A stretch of 25,788 nucleotides of DNA from Gammaproteobacteria bacterium (lineage in GTDB: Bacteria; Pseudomonadota; Gammaproteobacteria; SZUA-21), in contig QIKQ01000358.1 of assembly GCA_003233075.1 (NCBI GenBank), positions 1 through 25,788 of the forward strand, written 5' to 3'. The notes below the pieces were generated by a model, which was not told the DNA's origin, searched no databases, and saw only the letters and a program-made list of their open reading frames with translations. This document shows, in pieces, positions 1 to 7,648 of the stretch. A program made the translations under genes and the position numbers. The stretch's first letter is position 1. Every line of letters begins with the position of its first letter.

Positions 1-70
1 ACTATGTCGAGCGCTTGGACCGAGTGAAAACGAGTCATAGTATGCAATTGGGCCGTCGCAGTAGATGGGC

Positions 71-90
71 TGTGAGAAATGCGGGCTAGC
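71..90 (+). repeat. Copy of a dispersed motif ending GCGGGCTAGC
   Basis: This 20-base stretch matches the two inverted ends of the element at 3094-3260 apart from a few changes. It is followed by a short hairpin (CTAGCT, 4-base loop, AGCTAG). The remainder of 1-310 shows no gene. Just before the LysR gene there is a possible -10 (TATGAT, 265-270) without a convincing -35. Confidence 0.45.
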
Positions 91-310
91 TCCTCAGCTA
101 GTGATGCTCATTTGTTCAGCGTACTTGGTAAAGCTAATGATTGTTCATTCACTGCAAAAGATACCCGCAAATAATAGGTGTTTCAAACCTTTAAATAACC
201 ATCTATCTCGTAATGGATAGAAAATAAACATCGTTATAACTTTTATTTTAGTGCGATAAAATGGTATGATTGCGTCCCTTAATTAACCCAGTTTATAACG
301 AGAGATAATC

Positions 311-1222
311 ATGGCTGATAGACGACTGCAAGTATTCCATACGGTTGCACGCCTTTTAAGTTTTACAAAAGCGGCTGAAAATCTACACATGACCCAACCT
401 GCGGTTACTTTTCAAGTAAGACAACTTGAAGAGCATTTTAATACCCGTTTGTTTGATCGCACCCATAACCGCATAAGTTTAACTGATGCTGGAAAGCAGG
501 TTTACAGGGTAGCAGACAAAATATTTGAACATTATGCGGAAATGGAAGATGCCGTACGCCAAGTGACTGGCGAAATTAGTGGAGCATTAATAATAGGCGC
601 GAGTACGACAATAGCTGAGTATATGTTGCCAGCATTGCTAGGAGAATTTAAGAATAAATACCCCGATGTAAGTGTACATTTAAAGGTGTCCAATACAGAT
701 GGTATTGTGGGTATGATTGAAAATAATGATATCGATTTAGGGGTAGTAGAAGCGCCGGTCAGTAATAAAAACTTAGTGGTCGAGACTTGTAGAGTAGATC
801 CCTTAGTAGTGATTGCACCGAATGACCATGTACTATCGAGTCAAGAAGGGGTAGCAGCAAAGACTTTAGTTGAGCACAAGTTTATTACTCGTGAAGAAGG
901 CTCTGGTACTCGTGAAGTAATAGAAGATTACCTGCAAAATCAAGGTGTGCAAATAAATGATATGAAAATTACGATGGAGCTCGGTAGTCCAGAGTCAATA
1001 AAAGGTGCCGTAGAGTCCGGAATGGGAATTTCAATTGTTTCTAAAGCGACAATTAGTAAAGAAATGCAACTGAAAAGTTTGACTGCAATTCAGTTAGATC
1101 CACCACTAGAGCGACCTTTTTCCTTTGTTCATCAAAAACAAAAATTTAGACATCGAGCAATGGATGAGTTGCTTGAGTTTGCTCGTAATTATTGTAAAGA
1201 ACATGCGCAAGATGTAGTTTAG
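311..1222 (+). CDS. LysR-family transcriptional regulator
   Basis: This 303-residue protein has the standard LysR length and layout. Residues 1-60 form the winged helix-turn-helix (SFTKAAENLHMTQPAVTFQV, then a QLEEHFNTRLFDR stretch). From about residue 90 follows a periplasmic-binding-protein-like effector domain, with the usual EEGSGTREV stretch near residue 200. The ATG is preceded by GAGAGA at a good distance. The effector is unknown; the effector domain reads like the CysB/CbbR-like branch, so sulfur or carbon metabolism is a reasonable guess given the soxYZ genes nearby, but this is inference. It stands alone, and no divergent partner gene is visible within the window. The fold assignment is secure; the regulon is not. 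Confidence 0.9.
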   Translation: MADRRLQVFHTVARLLSFTKAAENLHMTQPAVTFQVRQLEEHFNTRLFDRTHNRISLTDAGKQVYRVADKIFEHYAEMEDAVRQVTGEISGALIIGASTTIAEYMLPALLGEFKNKYPDVSVHLKVSNTDGIVGMIENNDIDLGVVEAPVSNKNLVVETCRVDPLVVIAPNDHVLSSQEGVAAKTLVEHKFITREEGSGTREVIEDYLQNQGVQINDMKITMELGSPESIKGAVESGMGISIVSKATISKEMQLKSLTAIQLDPPLERPFSFVHQKQKFRHRAMDELLEFARNYCKEHAQDVV

Positions 1223-1511
1223 CCTATATTTAGCTATTTGATGTCGAGATTGCTTGTTTTTTGTCCAAGCGAGTCAGTCTCAATATTGATTTATAAATAT
1301 AAGAGCATGCGAGATGCTTTACCGCCTCCCAATCTATATAGATGTTAAATTCAAGTATTATTAGTAGTTTTTTTTCTTACAATTCAATACACTAGTCTTA
1401 ATTTAGGTTCAAATATTGCAAGTTTGGCTTACGACCTAGTTATTTGTTTCATGTTCCGCGATTATAAAGAAAATCCGAATTGAGAAAAAATTTTCACAGC
1501 AGGTTAGCTCA

Positions 1512-1898
1512 TTGACTGAAACTCAAAAAAAGTTGATCGAATTAGTTCAGCAGTTGCCGGAGAAAGAATGTGAGGCTGCGCTAGAATATATACGTTTTTT
1601 GCATAGCAAGGCAGACTCGTTAAATACGCTAGAAAGCCAAGATTCAAACCCTATTTGCGAAGAAGAACCGAAAGTTATTCAACGACCTGACGACGAAAGT
1701 GTTATTGCCGCTATTAAGCGATTATCGGCCTCTTATCCAATGTTAGACAAGGCTACTTTGCTCAATCAGACGTCTAGTTTGATGACGCAACATGTCATGC
1801 AAGGCAGATCGGCTTCTGAGGTAATAGATGATTTAGAGCAGTTGTTCACTGATCAATATCAAAAAAAAGATGGTGTGCCATCTAAACAAGGAACATAA
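1512..1898 (+). CDS. Small soluble protein of unknown function, upstream of the PerM-like gene
   Basis: This 128-residue protein starts with TTG at 1512, with AGG at 1501-1503 as the likely ribosome binding site; there is no in-frame ATG near the start. The first 35 residues (TETQKKLIELVQQLPEKECE and on) form an amphipathic helix like that of DUF2281-type proteins. The C-terminal half is helical (SASYPMLDKATLLNQTSSLM) and ends in a charged tail. There is no signal peptide or membrane segment. It ends 2 bases before the next ATG, and the ribosome site of that gene (AAGGAA) lies inside its last codons, so the two are probably co-translated. I do not recognise a function. Confidence 0.7.
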   Translation: MTETQKKLIELVQQLPEKECEAALEYIRFLHSKADSLNTLESQDSNPICEEEPKVIQRPDDESVIAAIKRLSASYPMLDKATLLNQTSSLMTQHVMQGRSASEVIDDLEQLFTDQYQKKDGVPSKQGT

Positions 1899-1900
1899 AA

Positions 1901-3007
1901 ATGAACGTTCTACGTGACTGGTTTCACCGTTACTTTTCAGACCCACAGGTAGTTAGTTTAGTAATTGTACTCATTATATGTTTTACAGTTATATTGCTTA
2001 TGGGCAGTCACTTGGCTCCTGTATTAACTGCAATTGTTGTCGCTTACTTATTATTGGGTCTGACCAAACCACTAGAGCGAGTCGGAGTGCCTAATTCGAT
2101 TTCATTGTTAATTGTTTACGCTTTTTTTATTACTCTGATGATTATTTTTTTGGCTTATGTGATACCTGAGTTAATCCGGCAAATAAATGGATTTTTTAGC
2201 GTAAATTTTGGTAAATTAGTTTTGCAACTGAGTGATACTTTAAAAGAGTTTTTGCAAGAAGTTAGCAAGCGCTTCCCTGGTTTTGGTGAAAAAGATATAT
2301 CCAAGGTATTTCGAGAAATTAGTGCTAACTCGGCAACTTACGGCAAGGAAGTTGTTCAATCCGTCTTTAGTGTTGGTGCATTTAATACCGCATTTCAAGC
2401 CGCCGTATTTATATTCATGATGCCTTTTTTAGTTTTTTTCTTTCTTAAAGATAAAGATCAAATTTTGGCTTGGATGAAAAGCTATTATCCAAAAAATATC
2501 GAATTAACTAATACTGTTTGGAAAGAGTTAGATGAACAGATCGCTAATTATATTCGTGGCAAGGTGTTCGAAATTTTATTGGTCTGGGTTGCGACTTATA
2601 TCGCATTTCTATTATTCGACATGCCAGCGCCTTTACTGTTAGCTGCTATGGTTGGGTTTTCAGTATTAATCCCCTATGTCGGCATGATCGTGGTTACCAT
2701 ACCTATTGTGCTCATTGCTTATTTTACTTACCAAGACGCCGGCTCATTAACAGTTAATTTTTGGTGGGTAATCGGCTCTTATGCTGTAATTCAAGCGATC
2801 GATGGCATTGTCATCGTTCCGCTATTATTTTCAGAAGTCGTCAAATTGCATCCGATTGCGATAGTAATCGCAGTCTTATTTTTTGGCGCTATATGGGGTT
2901 TTTGGGGTGTCTTTTTTGCGATCCCACTCGCGTCATTAGTGCAAGCCGTTTTGAGGGCTTGGCCTCGCGCTAAACCAATAATGACTGCAAGTGCTGAGAA
3001 GGAATAA
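1901..3007 (+). CDS. perM: PerM / AI-2E transporter family inner-membrane protein
   Basis: The 368-residue product has the typical length and pattern of the AI-2E exporter/PerM family. Two hydrophobic helices lie near residues 15-60 and one at 62-90. A soluble helical stretch follows (residues about 95-160, with LKEFLQEVSKRFPGFGEKD), then a cluster of helices containing the family-typical segment near residues 250-265 (VGFSVLIPYVGMIVVTIPIV), and a PLLFSEVVKLHPIAIVIAVL helix. It follows the 128-residue gene by 2 bases. In E. coli, perM lies in the same chromosomal area as bcp and gcvR, which supports the name. The transported substrate is not known for most members; known cases include AI-2 export and sodium/proton exchange. 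Confidence 0.85.
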   Translation: MNVLRDWFHRYFSDPQVVSLVIVLIICFTVILLMGSHLAPVLTAIVVAYLLLGLTKPLERVGVPNSISLLIVYAFFITLMIIFLAYVIPELIRQINGFFSVNFGKLVLQLSDTLKEFLQEVSKRFPGFGEKDISKVFREISANSATYGKEVVQSVFSVGAFNTAFQAAVFIFMMPFLVFFFLKDKDQILAWMKSYYPKNIELTNTVWKELDEQIANYIRGKVFEILLVWVATYIAFLLFDMPAPLLLAAMVGFSVLIPYVGMIVVTIPIVLIAYFTYQDAGSLTVNFWWVIGSYAVIQAIDGIVIVPLLFSEVVKLHPIAIVIAVLFFGAIWGFWGVFFAIPLASLVQAVLRAWPRAKPIMTASAEKE

Positions 3008-3093
3008 TTGACTTATAAGTGTTATTATTACAGTTAGACTGGGTTAATCTTTCGAGTAGTAGGCAATATAATATGCGTGGATGCATTCATTTT

Positions 3094-3260
3094 GCTAGCC
3101 CGCGTATCACAAATGATTCGAATTCAGGCAAAATCAGATTTAGTCTGAATTTGAAAAGGATAAACGGTTTTTTCTTAGCTGTATTAATTCGGTCACAAGC
3201 TTCTGATCGTCGTATATTATTTAAAAATACAGTCCGCCTTTGTGAAATACGCGGGCTAGG
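3094..3260. repeat. 167-bp element with inverted ends (possible MITE)
   Basis: The left end (3094-3113, GCTAGCCCGCGTATCACAAA) is the reverse complement of the right end (3239-3259, a TTTGTGAAATACGCGGGCTAG-type sequence) except for a 2-base bulge. Inside the left half lies a second hairpin of about 13 bp (arms near 3118-3130 and 3144-3156). A third copy of the end motif occurs at 71-90. A small reading frame crosses the element but looks non-coding. The right end stops 10 bases before the next gene, so the repeat may carry that gene's upstream sequence. Confidence 0.5.
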
Positions 3261-3270
3261 TTAATGACTT

Positions 3271-4224
3271 ATGAAAATCGTAACTGATACTGCAACTCTC
3301 GTTCTCTATGACCTAAGCCAATTAAAACATCGTATGGATGATGGTTATGATTGGTGGTCGGATCCGACAGAAGAAATCGGTGAACTTAACCGGGGTAATG
3401 TTTTGTTTGTTGGATTGAATGAAGATGGCGCCTATGAAGTTAATATCATTAATGGTGCTAATGAAGACTTAGTTGTGACAGACCACGAGGCAGAAAGCGA
3501 ATGTATTGTTGTTCAAGCAACGCTTAAAAATAGCAGTGGGCGTTTTTTTATAGGGCCTGGAGAGGCGGTGACAAGTGAGGGAGAAGAGCCTGAGGAATCA
3601 ATTGCAGGTCATTTTTTTAACGTTAAACCGGGTAGTTATCAAGTAAGGATCTCATCGGAGGGTAAGAAGATTGAGATTAGGCTTAAGACGGTTGATGATT
3701 TCGTCGAAAATAATTTCGATGAAAGCCCAGTATTATATGAAGCAGACGAGAATAGCTATCTTGAATTTACTTATTACGAAGATACTAGTGAGATAATTGA
3801 TTCTATTGTCAGTCATCTGGAAGAACTAGATTATGAATGGGAAGAAAGTGATGAAGCTGATGGTGAGGAAGATGGCTTAGTTTATTTCCATGAAGAGTAT
3901 GGTTACCTGATGTTAGAGTCTTATGAAGGTGGAGTGCGCTTGTTCACGGCAGTGGAATATGATGCAGTTGAAGAATTGGATCAAGATCTATTAGTCGAGT
4001 GGAGAACTAAGCTCTATATGGTTTTAGATTATTTTAATTCATCCTCTACAGTAGCGAAGGCATACGATGATCCAGATGCAAATCAAATAATTATTGATGT
4101 TTGGTATCCCGCTGTTTATACCGAGAAAGCTTTTGAAGTCTTTATAGGGCACTGGCATGATGATATTACGCTGCATTTAGAAAATGCAGAGAATGATATT
4201 TTTGGTGATCATGTATTGCACTAA
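3271..4224 (+). CDS. Acidic two-domain protein: DUF6386-like N-terminus, YbjN-like C-terminus
   Basis: This 317-residue, very acidic protein has no signal or membrane segment. Residues 1-160 start MKIVTDTATLVLYDLSQLKH, followed by a DWWSDPTEEI stretch and a beta-rich region, which I tentatively match to DUF6386. Residues 165-310 have the alternating strands and helices of the YbjN/type III chaperone-like fold, with strands around LMLESYEGGVRLFTAVEY and a late IIIDVWYPAVYTEKAFEVFI. That fold usually binds partner proteins. The sulfotransferase gene follows after 18 bases on the same strand, so this could be an accessory or chaperone for it. Domain names are from memory; the pairing with the sulfotransferase is what the sequence shows directly. 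Confidence 0.7.
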   Translation: MKIVTDTATLVLYDLSQLKHRMDDGYDWWSDPTEEIGELNRGNVLFVGLNEDGAYEVNIINGANEDLVVTDHEAESECIVVQATLKNSSGRFFIGPGEAVTSEGEEPEESIAGHFFNVKPGSYQVRISSEGKKIEIRLKTVDDFVENNFDESPVLYEADENSYLEFTYYEDTSEIIDSIVSHLEELDYEWEESDEADGEEDGLVYFHEEYGYLMLESYEGGVRLFTAVEYDAVEELDQDLLVEWRTKLYMVLDYFNSSSTVAKAYDDPDANQIIIDVWYPAVYTEKAFEVFIGHWHDDITLHLENAENDIFGDHVLH

Positions 4225-4242
4225 CGCTAAGAATATTTACTT

Positions 4243-5106
4243 ATGAAAAAGGCATATATTGATTCTCGTTGGGGAAAAGCTGATTCGACTCACGATCCTA
4301 ATTTACTCGCTAATTTTAAACCCCGTCCTAGCGATATTTTAATTACCACAGCACCTAAGGCAGGAACTACTTGGATGCAGCAAATTTTGCATCAGCTTCG
4401 CAGTGGCGGCGACTCCAATTTTGACTCCATAGATGAAGTTGTGCCTTGGCTTGAACTGCCGCGTGACGGTAAATCTTGTTCGCAAGTTCTTGAAGAATTT
4501 GATCAATTGATTGAGCCAAGAATATTTAAAACTCATTGTACCTATCAACAAACTCCTGGTGGAGTAGAGTGCGCCAAAATAATACTTAGTTCTCGCGATC
4601 CTCGAGATTGCTGTGTGAGTTTTTATCATCATTTGCTTGATTTTACTGATGAAGCACGTTCCAGAATGGGTATTCCTTTACCTAATTCATTTGATGAGTA
4701 TGTGAATGATTGGCTTAATAATGGAGTTTGGTACCGTAATATTAAAAGTTGGTGGCCGTATCATGATCATCCAAACTTGTTGTGGTTAAGATATGAGGAT
4801 ATGAAAAATGAATTTGAGGCTAGTATTAATCAAATTCTTAATTTTTTGCAGTGGCAATTATCGGCAGTGCAGCGCGAAAGAGTACTAGAATACTGCTCAT
4901 TTGCATGGATGAAACAAAATGTGTCAAAATTTGCTATGCAAATGAATAATAAACCAGTATTTAAACCAGGGGGTTTTATTCGTAAAGGGCTTATAGGCGA
5001 CCATAAACATTTAATGACCCATGAACAAGAAGAAAAAATATTGGCGAAAACAAAAGTGGAATTGCCCAGAGAGGCGTTAAATTACTTAGAAATTAGCGTA
5101 AATTAA
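4243..5106 (+). CDS. PAPS-dependent sulfotransferase (cytosolic Sulfotransfer_1 type)
   Basis: The 287-residue protein carries all the hallmarks of cytosolic sulfotransferases that move the sulfuryl group from PAPS to a hydroxyl or amine. The 5'-phosphosulfate loop is at residues 35-44 (TTAPKAGTTW). The catalytic-type histidine is H98 in FKTHC. The 3'-phosphate site is at 116-128 (SSRDPRDCCVSFYH). The late GxxGD region is at 243-262 (GGFIRKGLIGDHKHLMTHEQ), in the position of the RKGxxGDWKNxFT motif. Length fits the family. The acceptor cannot be told; bacterial members modify lipids, glycans or small alcohols. It lies 18 bases after the acidic YbjN-like gene and is followed by a strong terminator. 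Confidence 0.9.
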   Translation: MKKAYIDSRWGKADSTHDPNLLANFKPRPSDILITTAPKAGTTWMQQILHQLRSGGDSNFDSIDEVVPWLELPRDGKSCSQVLEEFDQLIEPRIFKTHCTYQQTPGGVECAKIILSSRDPRDCCVSFYHHLLDFTDEARSRMGIPLPNSFDEYVNDWLNNGVWYRNIKSWWPYHDHPNLLWLRYEDMKNEFEASINQILNFLQWQLSAVQRERVLEYCSFAWMKQNVSKFAMQMNNKPVFKPGGFIRKGLIGDHKHLMTHEQEEKILAKTKVELPREALNYLEISVN

Positions 5107-5152
5107 ACAGGAATTTAGAATATTTTTAGCTAATTTAACAAGACATTAAAAT

Positions 5153-5185
5153 AGAATGGCATAGCAAAACTATGCCATTCTTTAA
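5153..5185 (+). terminator. Intrinsic terminator after the sulfotransferase gene
   Basis: A perfect 12-bp stem (AGAATGGCATAG with CTATGCCATTCT) closes a 5-base loop and is followed by TT and A-rich sequence. It lies 47 bases after the sulfotransferase stop. The T tract is short on the plus strand; A-runs on the other side could let it also act for minus-strand transcripts arriving from the 107-residue gene. A second small palindrome (AAACCTTAA / TTAAGGTTT) follows at 5185-5203. I see nothing else in 5204-5354. Confidence 0.65.
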
Positions 5186-5354
5186 AACCTTAAATTAAGG
5201 TTTATAAATGACTCAGCAATGGAAATTGCTGAAACTATTATGCTTAAAGTTAAAGTAGCAATAGTGAATGATTCCCAAGTTAAATCAACCTTCCATCTGC
5301 GAATACAATCAAAGTGATTAAATAGTTTTAGCCGGTATATTTCATACCGGTGAA

Positions 5355-5678
5355 CTACTTACTTTCTTGCTCTAGCTTTAGTAGCTGCAATCTTGATCTG
5401 CAATCCATTAACTGACTATTAAGATCAATACTAACCAATAGACTAATAAATAACAGCACAGCAATAAAACTAAATCCTAGTAACATAAAAGAGAAGGATA
5501 AAGAAAATAGTAAACAAAGAGCAATGATAAACAAACACAATAATATTTGATTTTTTTGCTCTTGTTTTAAATAAGTTTCAAAATGACGATAGTAGTGGTA
5601 GCTGAGTTCGTTTGTAATAGTATCGTCACTAGGACTGCAGTAATTATAATTAGGGTCTATATTAGCGAATTCATTCAT
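5355..5678 (-). CDS. Small membrane protein of unknown function
   Basis: This 107-residue protein has a polar N-terminus (about 40 residues, many Tyr and Asn), then two hydrophobic helices (residues about 43-65 and 66-85, rich in Leu, Phe and Ser), then a short charged helix ending LLKLEQESK. The ATG is preceded by GGAA at 8 bases. Its start codon overlaps the stop of a possible 41-residue upstream reading frame (ATGA overlap). Composition is very AT-rich. I know no family for it. Confidence 0.55.
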   Translation of the reverse strand: MNEFANIDPNYNYCSPSDDTITNELSYHYYRHFETYLKQEQKNQILLCLFIIALCLLFSLSFSFMLLGFSFIAVLLFISLLVSIDLNSQLMDCRSRLQLLKLEQESK

Positions 5679-5800
5679 GAGCTAATTCCAATGATTAAAC
5701 AAAGTATTATTGCTAATAATAAAATGAAACTAATAAAACACAAGAGATTAGATTTGAATAAAGACTGATCAGAAAAAGAAAAGTTCAGCAATTCAAGCAA
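5675..5800 (-). CDS. Candidate 41-residue single-helix membrane peptide, coupled to the next gene
   Basis: Reading from a TTG at 5800 gives an N-terminus LELLNFSFSDQSLFKSN, then one strongly hydrophobic helix (about 20 residues) and a stop TGA that overlaps the ATG of the 107-residue membrane protein. The ATGA overlap and the clean amphipathic-plus-helix layout argue for a real coupled small gene. Against it: a TTG start, no good Shine-Dalgarno, and the ease with which AT-rich DNA encodes hydrophobic runs. Confidence 0.3.
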   Translation of the reverse strand: MLELLNFSFSDQSLFKSNLLCFISFILLLAIILCLIIGISS

Positions 5801-5913
5801 CTAGCTTAAATGGGTAGTTCGAGATAAGTATCTTATTCGTCTAGAGATTTTTGTCTGACTACATTAATATTTTCTTGCGCTATACGTAATCACTAGTTGT
5901 AAGGATAATCTGT

Positions 5914-6381
5914 ATGAACGCTTTCGCGATTATAATGCCAATTTCGGCCATATTTTTTGGTTTTATGATAGAGGGAATTCATTACTCTAAAGTCAAGTCA
6001 ATAGGGTTTGAGCCTTGGATCAATCAATGTCATTCACTAATAGTTGAATATGGTAAAACCTACTTAGCTGGTACGCTACTTGTTTGGATAACCGCATTGA
6101 TTATTAAAAACAAGAATGGTTTTTCTTTCAGTGCGAAAATACTGACCAGCCTTATTATTGTAACGCCATTCGTTAGCTTTCTATTATTAGCTAAGCCGAT
6201 TTATGGCTTATATCTTTGGGGGGTAAACTATTGGGTATTTTGGCTGGTTTTCATTCTTATTATTAAACTTTCTTTAGCAAATGGTAAATATTTGCTGAGT
6301 TATCCCGAAAGAGTATGGTTTAGCTTGAAGCGAAAAACTAAAAACATAATGTCTAAAGCCAATATGCCTAAAATTCAGTAG
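5914..6381 (+). CDS. Four-helix integral membrane protein, function unknown
   Basis: The 155-residue product has hydrophobic helices near residues 3-20, 48-65, 76-97 and 102-120, then a basic cytoplasmic tail (SLKRKTKNIMSKANMPKIQ). The ATG is preceded by AAGGATAA at a fair distance. No catalytic or binding motif is visible. It runs divergently from the 107-residue membrane protein, with about 110 bases between them that must hold both promoters. I do not recognise the family. Confidence 0.6.
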   Translation: MNAFAIIMPISAIFFGFMIEGIHYSKVKSIGFEPWINQCHSLIVEYGKTYLAGTLLVWITALIIKNKNGFSFSAKILTSLIIVTPFVSFLLLAKPIYGLYLWGVNYWVFWLVFILIIKLSLANGKYLLSYPERVWFSLKRKTKNIMSKANMPKIQ

Positions 6382-6693
6382 CGGTCCGCTAATCTCTGAT
6401 CCACGCATGAATGTGAGAACAAGCAAAGTATTCCCACGCAGGAGCGTGGAATCGAGTAATCTACTAAATTCAGATCGTCTTTGCAAAGTTACGTAGTAAC
6501 TGAAGCAATCTCGACAATTCAATTGTTTTGTAAATTCAGACTCTTAAGTATTCTTTTTCGCAATGTCATCTTGCGTTTTCCACTGTTTTTGCTCGCCAAT
6601 CTCACGACAATACTAACTAAGTCATTGAAATTAAAAAAATAAGTTATATGGTATCAAGCTTGCGATAATGATTAGCAATAATGGAGGATTGCG
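6382..6693. other. Intergenic region between the membrane protein and soxY
   Basis: No gene is seen here. At 6430-6452 there is a hairpin, ATTCCCACGC, loop AGGA, GCGTGGAAT (one bulged C), of the type often dispersed in proteobacterial genomes; it lacks a T tract and may be a repeat rather than a terminator. The final 70 bases hold the likely soxY promoter. Confidence 0.5.
6625..6652 (+). promoter_or_regulatory. Possible promoter of soxYZ
   Basis: TTGAAA (6625-6630) and TATGGT (6647-6652) are 16 bases apart, about 40 bases upstream of the soxY ATG. The -10 is a weak match. The ribosome site GGAGG at 6683-6687 is strong. Confidence 0.3.
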
Positions 6694-7155
6694 ATGAAAT
6701 CATTTTCAAAAACCAGACGGCATATTATAAAAACGAGTTTAGCTATACCACTATTGGCAAATTTGCCTTTAGTGAGTGCAAATCAAGCCGGAGACTTTTT
6801 AGTGTCTGCCGAGTTATATCAAGAAATTTTTAATGTCTACGGTAGTCAAGCTGACTATATTGTTGCCAGCAATATTCTGACAATTCGTGCCCCCGATATT
6901 GCGGAAAATGGCCAAGTTGTGCCAATCAGCATTCTTGGCGAAAGGGACTTGGTTTCTTCGGTCGCCGTTTTTGCTGAAAAAAATATCAAACCACTAATTG
7001 GTGTTTTTAAGTTTAAACCAGGTAGCGATTTAGCGATGCGTTTAAGAGCAAGAATATCCAGAACAAGTGATATCTACATCATTGCTCAAACTGATCAGGG
7101 GCTACAGGGAGTTAAAAAAGAAGTGAAAGTGACTATCGGTTGCGGAGGGGCTTAA
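6694..7155 (+). CDS. soxY: SoxY, sulfur carrier subunit of the thiosulfate-oxidising Sox system
   Basis: SoxY carries the substrate on a C-terminal cysteine in the periplasm. The 153-residue protein starts with a Tat-type leader (TRRHIIKTSLAIPLLANLPL, cleavage probably near VSA at residue 29) and continues with the SoxY immunoglobulin-like fold (SNILTIRAPDIAENGQVVPI, VFAEKNIKPLIGVFKFKPGS). The tail reads VKVTIGCGGA, so the carrier cysteine would be C150. The usual tail is GGCGG; here one Gly before the Cys is missing and an Ala is added at the end. soxZ follows after 2 bases, and its ribosome site lies inside the last soxY codons. No other sox gene is in the window, as often found for stand-alone soxYZ pairs. 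Confidence 0.9.
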   Translation: MKSFSKTRRHIIKTSLAIPLLANLPLVSANQAGDFLVSAELYQEIFNVYGSQADYIVASNILTIRAPDIAENGQVVPISILGERDLVSSVAVFAEKNIKPLIGVFKFKPGSDLAMRLRARISRTSDIYIIAQTDQGLQGVKKEVKVTIGCGGA

Positions 7156-7157
7156 CT

Positions 7158-7541
7158 ATGAGTATTCAATCGAATAAAAATAAAATACGTTATCGGATTA
7201 TGAAAGATAATGCCGGGCAAATAGTCTTTAAAGCCATAGTGATACATCCTATGGAAACAGGCTATCGTCGCGATAAGAAAACGGGTAAAAAAATACCGGC
7301 TGACTTCATCGAAAATATTAGTGTTAGTATTGAGGGTGAGACACTCATAGAAATGCAATTAGGTATTAATATATCTAAAAACCCTTTTTTTGCTTTTGAC
7401 ATTATGCAGCAACTGAGTAGTGGTCAACAACTCAATATATCTTGGACGGATAATTATGGAGATCAGGTTTCATATGAAAGTGTTTTACATTTTGACGAGA
7501 GAGGTACACATCGGGGTGACAGCCGAAAAAGCGGCACTTAA
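7158..7541 (+). CDS. soxZ: SoxZ, partner subunit of SoxY
   Basis: The 127-residue product starts at the ATG 7158, preceded by GGAGGGG at 7144-7150. It shows the family features: KIRYRIMKDNAGQIVFKAIV, IHPMETGYRRDKKTGKKIPA, and a late ISWTDNYGDQVSYES strand. SoxZ has no own leader and is carried to the periplasm bound to SoxY. The last dozen residues (RGTHRGDSRKSGT) go beyond the usual end of the fold, and the DNA there contains a short GCCG-AAAAA-CGGC-like hairpin. It forms an operon with soxY. Confidence 0.9.
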   Translation: MSIQSNKNKIRYRIMKDNAGQIVFKAIVIHPMETGYRRDKKTGKKIPADFIENISVSIEGETLIEMQLGINISKNPFFAFDIMQQLSSGQQLNISWTDNYGDQVSYESVLHFDERGTHRGDSRKSGT

Positions 7542-7554
7542 TAGTGTGCTAGGT

Positions 7555-7581
7555 TTAAGGAAGCTCTGAATTAACCAGCGG
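7555..7581. repeat. Half-copy of the palindrome found at 23546-23582
   Basis: These 27 bases begin TTAAGGAAGCTCTGAATTAA and match the reverse complement of the first part of the 23546-23582 palindrome with four differences. It lies between soxZ and the 297-residue gene. The other palindrome arm is absent. Confidence 0.5.
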
Positions 7582-7648
7582 TTGCTTATTATTTGTGAAT
7601 AGATACCGTGATGGTTGATATAAAAATGGAAAAGCAGGGGAGTGCGGA

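Noticed and set aside
1251..1270. Terminator after the LysR gene
   Set aside because: The GCTTG/CAAGC stem is only 5 bp and the T run lies in the loop, not after the stem.
3019..3264. 81-codon open frame on the plus strand
   Set aside because: It runs across the inverted-repeat element, has no ribosome site and no recognisable protein pattern.
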